DNA of 62,361 nucleotides, taken from NCBI GenBank assembly GCA_903848645.1, contig CAINGU010000044.1, positions 1 to 62,361 of the forward strand. The letters run 5' to 3'. Of this stretch, positions 35,922 to 43,945 are shown piece by piece. Origin of the DNA: an uncultured cyanobacterium. GTDB taxonomy: Bacteria; Cyanobacteriota; Cyanobacteriia; Cyanobacteriales; Nostocaceae. Position 1 is the first letter of the stretch, and every line of letters begins with the position of its first letter. The notes below the pieces were generated by a model. It was given only the letters and a program-made list of their open reading frames with translations, was not told where the DNA came from and ran no database searches. Both the position numbers and the translations under genes were made by a program.

Positions 35922-36251
35922 ATGATTGAATTAGTTAGTGAATCCCGGTGCATTGAATGTAATATCTGTGTTAAAGTTTGCCCGACAAATGTTTTTGATA
36001 AAGTACCAAATGCACCTCCGACAATTGCCAGACAAAGCGACTGTCAAACCTGTTTTATGTGTGAATTATACTGTCCAGTGGATGCGCTATATGTTTCACC
36101 AGATGTAGAACCATTAACAGGAATCAATGAACAATCATTAGAAGAAGCTAAACTTTTAGGCAGTTATCGAAAAAATATCGGTTGGGTAAAATCTTTAACA
36201 ACCACAGCTAAAGAAGATTCAACATATCAATTGTTGCAGAAGATGAAATAG
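35922..36251 (+). CDS. 2[4Fe-4S] ferredoxin partner of the flavoprotein
   Basis: A 109-aa protein with two complete cluster motifs: CIECNICVKVCP (about residues 10-21) and CQTCFMCELYCP (about 38-49). A 50-residue tail follows. In length and layout it resembles AprB-like or fumarate-reductase-like small iron-sulfur subunits. It is almost certainly the electron partner of the FAD protein at 34155. Confidence 0.88.
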   Translation: MIELVSESRCIECNICVKVCPTNVFDKVPNAPPTIARQSDCQTCFMCELYCPVDALYVSPDVEPLTGINEQSLEEAKLLGSYRKNIGWVKSLTTTAKEDSTYQLLQKMK

Positions 36252-36280
36252 AACATCAAAAATAATCGAAGTTATCAATT

Positions 36281-37228
36281 ATGAAACTCATTTTACCTGT
36301 AGAAACTGCCGATGAAATTGAGCCACATTTACCTGAAAATACAACTATAGTGCGTGTAGATGGTGAGGGTAATATAGATGGTGATGCCACAGATGCAGAA
36401 GTTTATTTTAGTTTTTTTTATCTCAAACCTACTACTTTACATAGAGTATTAGATGCTGCGCCTTGATTACGTTGGCATCATGCGCCAAATGCGGGTGTAA
36501 ATCATATTTTGACACCCAAATATTTAGAACGGGATTTGATTCTAACTAACGGTGCAGGTGTTCATGCGATTCCTATTTCCGAATTTGTGATTACTTATTT
36601 ACTTGCTTATAGTAAGCAATTACCAAGTCTGTACAAGCAACACTCTGAACGTAATTGGCAAAGGGGTTTACCAATTCAAGAATTAACAGATAAAACTTTA
36701 TTAATTATCGGCGCAGGTGGAATTGGTCAAGAAATTGCAGTTCGTGCTAAAGCTTTTGGAATGCGTATTTTTGGCAGTTCTCGTAATGGAAGACCATTAC
36801 CAAATTTTGATAAAGTAGTGGGTGCAAATGAGTGGAAACAACTACTGCCAGAATCAGAATTTGTGGTGATTGCTACACCTTTAACGCCGGAAACAAAGGG
36901 AATGATTGATGTAGATACCCTGCGTTTATTTCGCCCTGACTCCTATTTAATTAATATTGCACGAGGGGCAATTGTTGATGAATTAGCACTTACTAAAGCT
37001 TTACAAGCAGGTTGGATTGCTGGTGCAGCTTTAGATACAGTTTATACAGAACCATTACCAACAGAGAGTCCTTTGTGGAAGTTGCCAAATATTTTTATTA
37101 CCCCCCATTGTTCTGGTGATTCTCCTAGAGTAAAAGAGAGAACACTTGCCCTATTTCTTGATAACTTAAAACGCTATTATCAAGGTAAGCCTTTACGTAA
37201 TGTGGTAGATAAAACTGCTGGTTATTAG
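36281..37228 (+). pseudogene. D-2-hydroxyacid dehydrogenase with in-frame TGA
   Basis: One continuous frame encodes the whole enzyme except for a TGA at 36464-36466 (codon 62). Before it stands HRVLDAAP and after it LRWHHAPNAGVNHIL, where relatives have a residue such as Arg; CGA to TGA is the simplest change. Downstream motifs are intact: GAGGIGQEIAVRAKAFGM (NAD fold), NIARGAIVDE (substrate Arg) and ITPHCSGD (catalytic His). Restart at a TTG at 36509 would lose the N-terminal part. It lies 29 bp after the ferredoxin gene. Either a recent pseudogene, a sequencing error, or read-through. Confidence 0.85.
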
Positions 37229-37275
37229 GAATTTTTATTCGTCAAAATAGGAAAACCAGATTTTTTTGATATAAT

Positions 37276-37303
37276 CTACAAAAAGCCTATCGAGTTACTG
37301 TAA
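37276..37303. promoter_or_regulatory. organosulfur regulon motif upstream of the small membrane protein/PhnD-like pair
   Basis: Left arm CTACAAAAA (poor) and right arm TTACTGTAA (good), ten bases apart, centred on CCTATCGAG read in reverse. It is 30 bp before the ATG at 37334. Confidence 0.5.
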
Positions 37304-37333
37304 TTTAGTTTTTTATTGACAAGAGAATTTATC

Positions 37334-37564
37334 ATGACATTAGCCCAAGACATTAATATTCAGATCCATCAAAAAGCATATCCTCATTTTTTAGGGAACG
37401 TATCAGAACTAGGAGTATCCTTACTTAAGGGAACATGGTGGTATATTTATCCTTATATAATAGTTTTCAAAATCATGCTGCTTGCTTTTGCTAGTCTCAG
37501 TTTTTTATATATTCATTACTCTAGGCAAAAGCTAATTAAAATTTTCCAAAATAGCAGTGTTTAA
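37334..37564 (+). CDS. small single-pass membrane protein
   Basis: A 76-aa protein with one strong transmembrane segment (IYPYIIVFKIMLLAFASLSF, about residues 36-55) and a short basic tail. No family recognised. The ATG at 37334 has an AAGAGA stretch upstream. It ends 8 bp before the PhnD-like gene, so the pair is probably co-translated and it may anchor or signal for that protein. Confidence 0.6.
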   Translation: MTLAQDINIQIHQKAYPHFLGNVSELGVSLLKGTWWYIYPYIIVFKIMLLAFASLSFLYIHYSRQKLIKIFQNSSV

Positions 37565-37572
37565 AAAAAAGA

Positions 37573-38346
37573 ATGACTAAGATTACAAAATTACAGGCTG
37601 TATCTTATTTAGCTCCTAATTATTTTGGATTATATCAGGAGATTACAGCTTATTTAGGTCGTGTTTTACAAGTAGAAATTGCACTACATCAAAGTAAATA
37701 CGACCCCTTAAAAGACACTCTATTATTTAAAGACCAAATAGATTTGGCTTTTATTTGTGGATTACCACTAATTCGTTATAGTCAAATAGCACCAAATCAA
37801 TTACAGACATTAGTTGCGCCTGTGATGCAATCATCTCGATATGGTGATTGTCCTGTATACTATGCAGATGTGATTGTTAAGACGGATAGCAATATTCAGA
37901 AGTTTGCTGATTTATCAGGGAAAACTTTTTGCTATAATGACTCTGGTTCTAATAGTGGTTATCATTTACTTTGGCGGTGGTTGAGTCAAGAAAAATATTC
38001 ACCCAATTTCTGGGGAAAATCTTTAGAATCAGGTTCTCATCAACGTTCTATTCGTTGGGTAGTTGAAGGACTGGCTGATTGTGCAGCCATTGATAGTGTT
38101 GTATTAGAACAAGAATTACGGGATTTTCCTGAATTATCACACCATTTACGTGTGGTGCAAATAATTGGACCTTCTCCGATGCCACCATTAGTAACAGCGC
38201 GGCGTTTAGGTATCTGTTTGATTCAGCAAATGCAATTGGCTCTACTCCAACCAGATGCTCAGTTGCAAGAAATTATGAAACAATTTAGTGTTAAGCGTTT
38301 TGATGCTGTACAGTTAGAAAATTATCGGGTACTTAATCAGTGCTAA
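37573..38346 (+). CDS. PhnD-like phosphonate/phosphite-type binding protein without signal peptide
   Basis: A 257-aa protein of the phosphate/phosphite/phosphonate binding fold: QVEIALHQSKYDPLKDTLLF, LAFICGLPLIRYSQ, VIVKTDSNIQKFADLSGKTF and YNDSGSNSGYHLLWRWL. The N-terminus MTKITKLQAVSYLAPNYFGL has no signal peptide and no lipobox. There are no permease or ATPase genes beside it. A cytosolic sensor or chaperone-like role is as likely as transport. It forms a unit with the small membrane protein upstream. Confidence 0.75.
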   Translation: MTKITKLQAVSYLAPNYFGLYQEITAYLGRVLQVEIALHQSKYDPLKDTLLFKDQIDLAFICGLPLIRYSQIAPNQLQTLVAPVMQSSRYGDCPVYYADVIVKTDSNIQKFADLSGKTFCYNDSGSNSGYHLLWRWLSQEKYSPNFWGKSLESGSHQRSIRWVVEGLADCAAIDSVVLEQELRDFPELSHHLRVVQIIGPSPMPPLVTARRLGICLIQQMQLALLQPDAQLQEIMKQFSVKRFDAVQLENYRVLNQC

Positions 38347-38489
38347 TAATATAGGGACGGGCAAGATGCCCATCCCACAAAATTCTAAGCACTAATAGGA
38401 TAAATTCGATACTGCGCTAATAATATAGGGACGGGCAAGATGCCCATTCCATAAGATTCTAAGCACTAATAGGATAAATTCGATGCTGC
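38342..38489. repeat. two tandem 74-bp copies including a terminator-like hairpin
   Basis: Units 38342-38415 and 38416-38489 are nearly identical. Each contains GGGACGGGCAAGATGCCCAT, a strong hairpin that suits a bidirectional terminator between the converging PhnD-like and TPR genes. Each also contains the last codons of the TPR gene. The right copy is the functional 3' end of that gene. Confidence 0.8.
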
Positions 38490-39709
38490 TTTTGTTCGCA
38501 CAAGAGAGCATCTTGATAAATTTCTGCAAATAATACTCGCTGTGCATGACTTCCCCCAATCTCATGCAACCGCGATAATACAAATTTGAGTTCGTTAACA
38601 GTTATCTGGAAATCACCTTGAGCATGAGCTACCATGCCCTTAGCTGCGGGAATTGCTATCTTTACCCAACTCCTGCGGAGAAAGGGATTAATACTCAAGG
38701 CGTGATGTTCCATACTTTGAAGCATTTCCTTTACCCAGTTATTGTGTCCAGCTTTGGCAAGGGCATAAACATAATGCAAATCCTGGAAGGGTAATGCGTG
38801 TTCATCAATGCGACTGTAAAGATAAGGACTTATATCTTGCCAACGGTTGCCTACATCTACCCCACGTAATTCTAGCCGTAATAACATGGAAATTGCACCT
38901 ACTTGGTCTTTGGGAGATTGTTTGTTAGCACGTTGCCAAATATGCTCATCGTAGATTTTTAGAACCTTTTCGTAGTTTTCTAATTGCCAATAATACAGTG
39001 CTATATGCCACCAGTTGTGGGTATAAAGCATAGAGTTACAGTTGTCCCAGGTATATGCAAAATTCTCCATCCAAATTATTCCCTCCTGGGTTCTTCCTTG
39101 GGTTTCCATTACATGACCAATAGCATGATGCGCCCAAGGATCATATCTATTTAAGGCGATCGCCTCAAGTGCCATTTTTTCTGCTGCTGGTAATTGGTGA
39201 CATTGTTCTAAGCCAAAGGCCACCATCCCATATAGATAATCTTGTTGGGGATTGTTAGGTAAAACTTTTTGGGCAATTTCTAGTAATTTTTCTTTATTGC
39301 CTGTATAAAAATAGTGATATTGCCCCTGCTGCACGGAAATTAAATCAGTGGGAAATTGATTGGTAATCTCTTCATGAAGGGCTATTCCTACATCAATCTC
39401 TTGATTTGCCCAAGCTAAAATTGCTTCTACGTATAACTGTTCTCTGGCAGTAATTTTGCCTAAATTTCTTTGTGCGACTTGCAAATATGGTTGTGCCTGT
39501 TGCCAATCTTTTGTACTTTCTTGACTCAGATGATAAGCGGCTGCATAAGCATTAGCTAAAGCACAATTTGGATCAGCCTCAACTGCTTCTAAAATCGCTG
39601 TTTTTGCATCTTTACCATAAGCAAGGGATTGATCAATAAAACGGTTAATAGCAGCGATCGCTTCGGCTGAACCTGTTGTCACTAACAGTCCTTGTCCATC
39701 TTTAAGCAT
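38459..39709 (-). CDS. tetratricopeptide repeat protein of the TTC38 type
   Basis: A 416-aa all-helical protein. Landmarks are ALANAYAAAYHLSQES, REQLYVEAILAWANQEI, YDPWAHHAIGHVMETQGRTQ and LYTHNWWHIALYYWQLENYE, the conserved blocks of tetratricopeptide repeat protein 38 and its bacterial relatives, whose biochemical role is unknown. There is no signal peptide. It has two regulon motifs directly upstream, so it is probably strongly co-regulated with sulfonate genes. Confidence 0.85.
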   Translation of the reverse strand: MLKDGQGLLVTTGSAEAIAAINRFIDQSLAYGKDAKTAILEAVEADPNCALANAYAAAYHLSQESTKDWQQAQPYLQVAQRNLGKITAREQLYVEAILAWANQEIDVGIALHEEITNQFPTDLISVQQGQYHYFYTGNKEKLLEIAQKVLPNNPQQDYLYGMVAFGLEQCHQLPAAEKMALEAIALNRYDPWAHHAIGHVMETQGRTQEGIIWMENFAYTWDNCNSMLYTHNWWHIALYYWQLENYEKVLKIYDEHIWQRANKQSPKDQVGAISMLLRLELRGVDVGNRWQDISPYLYSRIDEHALPFQDLHYVYALAKAGHNNWVKEMLQSMEHHALSINPFLRRSWVKIAIPAAKGMVAHAQGDFQITVNELKFVLSRLHEIGGSHAQRVLFAEIYQDALLCEQKQHRIYPISA

Positions 39710-39744
39710 GATGAATTCCTTACAGCAAAATTTAAATTCTTAAA

Positions 39745-39772
39745 CTACGGTAACTTGGTCGGAATACCGGGG
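39745..39772. promoter_or_regulatory. organosulfur regulon motif, proximal to the TTC38-like gene
   Basis: Left arm CTACGGTAA and right arm ATACCGGGG, ten bases apart, 36 bp before the ATG of the TTC38-like gene. Confidence 0.65.
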
Positions 39773-39819
39773 TTATTGACTAGATTATGCCACAACCTCT
39801 CCCAAACTGCAAGTAAAAA

Positions 39820-39847
39820 CTACGGTAAGTTGATAGAGTTACTGGAT
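39820..39847. promoter_or_regulatory. organosulfur regulon motif, distal to the TTC38-like gene
   Basis: Left arm CTACGGTAA, centre GTTGATAGAG, right arm TTACTGGAT. It lies 75 bp from the proximal site start to start, close to seven helical turns. Confidence 0.65.
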
Positions 39848-39976
39848 AAGTATACATTTTTGCAAAGCTTTATTTCCGAGAACTACCTCGATGAATGAAT
39901 GCTGTCGATTGGGTTTAATCTAAATAAATACAAAATTACGGTATAATAGTTAAGTCACTTGAATTGGGTGTTATTA

Positions 39977-40735
39977 ATGCAGCCACTACATTATTTAATA
40001 TTCCATCCTGACTACGCAAGGAAAAAAACTGAAGTCCAAGGTAAAGTTTTGATCAGGTATCAACTTACAGATTGGCAAGGTAATGTTTGGGTGGATGAAC
40101 CGAATGGAAATGAAGATCCATTTGTATTTTCAGAAAGGTGGCTTTATTCATACTGTCATGCTACACAATTAAGAAGAAATCCTGTGACACAAGATGCCTA
40201 TGTTAGATCAGGATCATATCTGTTCTTCTGTAGTGGAAATGCTGCCAATAAAAAAACTATTGAGCTAGACACAGTTTTTGTTGTAGATCATAGTGCTAAG
40301 TGGCCGGATAACCAAGAAGGAATACCTGAAGAATTTCAACAGGATTATAAAAACAATAAATCTGACCGATGGAAAAGACATTTTAAGTACCCTTTTATTG
40401 GTCCACATACTGGAAAATATACTTATGTAAGTAGGCAATGGTTTGATAAAAAAGACGAGTATTCTTTTTTGCCAATTTCTCATAACGGCAATAGAGTAAA
40501 GTTTGATCTAGGATTACTTACACCCGATCTGCAATCGAAAATAGAAAACAATATACCTGGAAAATATCCAGTAATGTTAAGTGAGAAAGAAAAGACAGAA
40601 TTATTAAAAAGAACATTATCTCTAACGAGTATTCAAGTAGTAGGAAATCTAACACGACAAGATGACAACATCAACATAATAGATTCTTGCGGCACAAGCT
40701 GTAGAACAAAGTCGGTGGGGTTTGGAAAGTGTTAG
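39977..40735 (+). CDS. hypothetical protein
   Basis: A 252-aa soluble protein from the ATG at 39977 (frame opens at a TTG at 39959). I do not recognise it. Visible features are a His/Tyr-rich start (PLHYLIFHPDYARKKTEVQG), a beta-like FFCSGNAANKKTIELDTVFV, and FKYPFIGPHTGKYTYVSRQW. A Cys-containing tail (DSCGTSCRTKSVGFGKC) follows. A TATAAT hexamer at 39943-39948 can serve as its -10. A weak TTACGG half-site of the sulfur motif overlaps this promoter. Confidence 0.7.
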   Translation: MQPLHYLIFHPDYARKKTEVQGKVLIRYQLTDWQGNVWVDEPNGNEDPFVFSERWLYSYCHATQLRRNPVTQDAYVRSGSYLFFCSGNAANKKTIELDTVFVVDHSAKWPDNQEGIPEEFQQDYKNNKSDRWKRHFKYPFIGPHTGKYTYVSRQWFDKKDEYSFLPISHNGNRVKFDLGLLTPDLQSKIENNIPGKYPVMLSEKEKTELLKRTLSLTSIQVVGNLTRQDDNINIIDSCGTSCRTKSVGFGKC

Positions 40736-40884
40736 ATTTAGCTTGGCTAAACTAAATCATTATTTCTGAGTAGCAGTGGGATAGCGCAGCACTTACCCTG
40801 GAATCGCCGATCTTGTAGCTTAATCGCATTTGTGTATTGAATGCTATAATTAGATGAGTGTAATTTATTTTTTATATCAAATAT

Positions 40885-41103
40885 ATGCAAATAATTCCAA
40901 TTCAAGTTGATGCTGAAGTTGCTAAGGCTTATCAAGAAGCAGAACCACAAAAACAGCAAAAAATTCAGACTATTGTTAATGATTGGCTCAAGTTAATTAT
41001 TGAAGATAAATCCCTAGATGAAATTATTCAAGAAATGCAAAAACAAACCAAAGATAGAGGGCTAACTCAGGAAATTTTAGATGAGATTCTTGAGAATGGA
41101 TAA
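40885..41103 (+). CDS. antitoxin of a VapBC-like pair
   Basis: A 72-aa acidic, helical protein (PIQVDAEVAKAYQEAEPQKQ, then LTQEILDEILENG) typical of small cyanobacterial antitoxins encoded just before PIN-domain toxins. A TATAAT-type -10 lies about 30 bp upstream. Its stop overlaps the start of the toxin gene by 8 bp. Confidence 0.8.
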   Translation: MQIIPIQVDAEVAKAYQEAEPQKQQKIQTIVNDWLKLIIEDKSLDEIIQEMQKQTKDRGLTQEILDEILENG

Positions 41104-41515
41104 ATTACGGTTTGTTATTGATACAAACATTTTAGTTAGTGCTGTTTTGATTAAGTCATCTATTCCAGATGTAGCACTCAAAAAAGCGAAAAGCTTAGGA
41201 ATAATTTTATTTTCAGATGCAACTTTTCAAGAATTGCAAGAAATTCTCAATCGCTCAAAATTCAACAAATATATTTCTGTTAATATTTGTACTCAATTTT
41301 TAGCTAAATTCAAACTAGAAGCCGAACAAATTGAAATAGATGAGATGATCAAGGAGTGTAGAGATCCAAAAGATGACAAATTTCTTGATGTTGCTATTAA
41401 TGGTAATGCAACTCACATCATTACAGGAGACAAAGATTTATTAGATCTTCATCCGTTTCGAGGAGTTGATATTATAACTGCCAAGCAACTTTTAGAAATC
41501 GTCTCAGATTTATAA
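41096..41515 (+). CDS. PIN-domain toxin (VapC-like ribonuclease)
   Basis: A 139-aa protein from the ATG at 41096. The PIN acidic residues are in FVIDTNILVSAV (Asp), TFQELQEIL (Glu), DPKDDKFLDVAI (Asp pair) and IITGDKDLLDL (Asp). The family cleaves RNA, and activity is blocked by the upstream antitoxin. Translation is coupled by the ATGGATAA overlap. Confidence 0.88.
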   Translation: MDKLRFVIDTNILVSAVLIKSSIPDVALKKAKSLGIILFSDATFQELQEILNRSKFNKYISVNICTQFLAKFKLEAEQIEIDEMIKECRDPKDDKFLDVAINGNATHIITGDKDLLDLHPFRGVDIITAKQLLEIVSDL

Positions 41516-41634
41516 TAAAATGTGAGTAAATTTACAACTGCAATACCTAAAAGTCTTTGTTGCGCTGCTTTTATATCTGTTATTGTTATAGATTTAGATA
41601 GCATTTTCTTTAATTTTTATTTTCCCTAATATCA

Positions 41635-42954
41635 CTATAATCTGTCACCTGCTATTAAACCTATCTCTCTATATATAGGATTTACCACTGTTCTAATCTT
41701 GGAAATTTGCCTAGCAAAAAAATAAGCTCCCAAAATACAACAAACACCACCAAATAATAAGGCATTAGCAACACCAATATAATTTGCTAATCCTCCAAAA
41801 AATAAATTACCAAAAGGGAGTATTCCCAAAAAAGTAGTCATAAATATACTGGTTACTCGTCCTCTTTTATCTTCTTCCACTAAAATTACTTGCAGAAAAT
41901 TACTAATTGAAGCTAGAGTTAAGGTGTTAGTTAATCCCACAATAAAGATTAATACCAAACAAATTTCTAGCCGCGTTGAGAGAGAAAATAATATTAATGA
42001 TACTCCCAGCACTAGAGTAGAAATTACCATAACAGTTTCTAGTCCTATTACTTTCTTCCGCTGCATGAGATAAATCCCCGAAAATATAGAACCAAAAGCC
42101 GTAGAAGTCATCAGATAACCCATTGTTTCCGCATTGCCTTTCAGGACTTCTTTAGCAAATATCGGTAGAAGATTTACATAAGTCATTGCCATAAAGCAAA
42201 CTATAATTTGCAATATTAAAATAGATTTAATAGGCATAAAATTATAGACAAAAATAAATCCTTCTTTCAAGTTATGCCAAATTTTTGGGGATTTTGATGT
42301 AGATAAATAATTAATATTTGATTTTATCTGTATAGTTAAGATAGCTAATATAAAAGGAAAATAGCTAATCGCATCTACTAAAAAACATAACCATGCTCCA
42401 TTTTTAGCAATTATCAAACCCCCAATCATCGGACTGACAAATTTAGCTGTATTAATTAAAAATGAATGTACAGCCATTGCACTATAAGTATCACTTCTAT
42501 TTTCTACTAATCTAGGAATAGTTACTTGACGTGCTGGTAAATCAAAAGCTTTGACTATGCCTTGAAGAATACCAATGATAATAATATCTGTAAAATTTAT
42601 CTGATTACTAACAGTTAAAAAAGTTAGTAGTGAGGATAAAATAATAGATACTATCTGAGTGGTTAACAAAACATATTTTAAATTCCATCTATCTAGTAAT
42701 ACTCCTACCAATGGTGTAATAACCAAGCCCATTGCTTGATTAGTGAAGCCTGCAACACCAACTAACATAGCTGAATTTGTTAATTGATAAACCATCCATA
42801 CTAGGGCAATTTGTGTCATCCAAGAGCCGAAAAAAGACACGCTTTCCCCAATGAGAAAACCAAATGAATTGGGTGATTTAATTGCAGGTGAAATTCTCAA
42901 AAAGGCAAATATTTTGTTGCTTTTCTTTAACGATGTTCTATTTTCTTCTAACAT
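41635..42954 (-). CDS. MFS transporter (EntS/MFS_3 type exporter)
   Basis: A 439-aa polytopic membrane protein with about 11-12 hydrophobic segments. Family hallmarks are FGFLIGESVSFFGSWMTQIA, ALVWMVYQLTNSAMLVGVAG, the loop GVLLDRWNLKYVLL and FDLPARQVTIPRLVE. This group exports siderophores, drugs or other small molecules. It is 28 bp downstream of the SDR gene at 42983 and probably shares its promoter and regulon motif. Confidence 0.88.
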   Translation of the reverse strand: MLEENRTSLKKSNKIFAFLRISPAIKSPNSFGFLIGESVSFFGSWMTQIALVWMVYQLTNSAMLVGVAGFTNQAMGLVITPLVGVLLDRWNLKYVLLTTQIVSIILSSLLTFLTVSNQINFTDIIIIGILQGIVKAFDLPARQVTIPRLVENRSDTYSAMAVHSFLINTAKFVSPMIGGLIIAKNGAWLCFLVDAISYFPFILAILTIQIKSNINYLSTSKSPKIWHNLKEGFIFVYNFMPIKSILILQIIVCFMAMTYVNLLPIFAKEVLKGNAETMGYLMTSTAFGSIFSGIYLMQRKKVIGLETVMVISTLVLGVSLILFSLSTRLEICLVLIFIVGLTNTLTLASISNFLQVILVEEDKRGRVTSIFMTTFLGILPFGNLFFGGLANYIGVANALLFGGVCCILGAYFFARQISKIRTVVNPIYREIGLIAGDRL

Positions 42955-42982
42955 TAATATTACCTATTTTTAGGTATAATTA

Positions 42983-43732
42983 TTACCGTTCTTGTTGAGT
43001 TGGACGAATCAAGATTTCATTCACATTTACGTGCTGTGGTTGACTAACAGCATAAACTATTGCTGCTGCTATATCTTCACTTTTTAATCGTGTAATTCCT
43101 TTCCGTCTAGCTTCAATTTCCTGCTTTACTACTACATCAGTAATATGCTGATCAATTTCTGTTTCTACTAAACCAGGCTCGATGATAGTAACCCGAATAT
43201 TATCTTGATATACTTCCTGTCTTAATGCTTCCGAAAAGGCATTTACACCCCATTTAGTGACATTGTAAGCTGCCATTCCTGCACGGGCAATGCGTCCAGC
43301 GACGGATGAAATATTAACAATATGTCCTGATTTTTGTGCTTTGAAAATAGGTAATACAGTATGCGTTGTGTACATTAACGCTAAAACATTAATATCAATC
43401 ATTTTTCGCCAGTTGGCGGGATCTGCATTTTCAATCCGACCTGGAAATGATATACCTGCATTGTTTACTAAAATATCTACACGCCCAAATTCTGCATTAG
43501 CTTTTTGGATCAAATTTTTAACTTGTACTTCATCGGTAATATCTGCAACAACAGGTAATACTTGTCCACCATTTTCAGTAATATGTTTTGCTACTGCTTC
43601 TAAACGCTCTCCCCTTCTAGCTGCAATTACTACTTTTGCTCCTTCTGCTGCGAGTGAAATAGCCGTAGCTTCCCCAATTCCCGAAGAAGCCCCGGTAACA
43701 ATAGCGACTTTCCCTTCTAATTTACTTGTCAT
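42983..43732 (-). CDS. short-chain dehydrogenase/reductase
   Basis: A 249-aa classical SDR. It has the cofactor motif TGASSGIGEATAISLA, NNAGISFPGR, a Ser in HIVNISSVAGR and an intact active-site YNVTK in AAYNVTKWGVNAFSEAL. The basic residues in IAARRGER suggest NADP(H). The substrate is unknown. The regulon motif is 26 bp before its start. Confidence 0.9.
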   Translation of the reverse strand: MTSKLEGKVAIVTGASSGIGEATAISLAAEGAKVVIAARRGERLEAVAKHITENGGQVLPVVADITDEVQVKNLIQKANAEFGRVDILVNNAGISFPGRIENADPANWRKMIDINVLALMYTTHTVLPIFKAQKSGHIVNISSVAGRIARAGMAAYNVTKWGVNAFSEALRQEVYQDNIRVTIIEPGLVETEIDQHITDVVVKQEIEARRKGITRLKSEDIAAAIVYAVSQPQHVNVNEILIRPTQQER

Positions 43733-43758
43733 AGCGAACTCATTGATTAACTGATAAA

Positions 43759-43786
43759 ATACGGTATCTTGATAAAGATAGTGTTA
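43759..43786. promoter_or_regulatory. organosulfur regulon motif upstream of the SDR/MFS pair
   Basis: Left arm ATACGGTAT, centre CTTGATAAAG, right arm ATAGTGTTA. It is the weakest right arm of the set, 26 bp before the SDR start. Confidence 0.5.
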
Positions 43787-43861
43787 ATTTAAAATCAAGC
43801 ATCTCACAGATCACCAGAAAAAGCAACAAAAATAACCTCTATGTGCTATTTTAAGTAAAAA

Positions 43862-43889
43862 GTACGGTAAATTGATTGATATACTGTAG
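43862..43889. promoter_or_regulatory. organosulfur regulon motif upstream of ssuA copy 3
   Basis: Left arm GTACGGTAA, centre ATTGATTGAT, right arm ATACTGTAG. It is 56 bp before the ATG of ssuA copy 3, in the divergent region shared with the SDR gene. Confidence 0.65.
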
Positions 43890-43945
43890 TTTAACGATCA
43901 ATTAACTTCAGTTCAAATATTCTATTGACCCTAACCACCAGAGTA

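Noticed and set aside
34155-36251. True APS reductase AprAB
   Set aside because: The flavoprotein-ferredoxin pairing is similar, but the flavoprotein is shorter than usual AprA and I cannot see AprA-specific residues; called only AprA-like.
39931-39960. Eleventh copy of the sulfur motif
   Set aside because: Only the left half (TTACGGTA) is recognisable and it overlaps a TATAAT promoter element; no right arm at the required distance.
40885-41515. Novel toxin-antitoxin system
   Set aside because: The PIN-domain toxin and small helical antitoxin fit the common VapBC-like pattern; nothing unusual beyond the 8-bp overlap.
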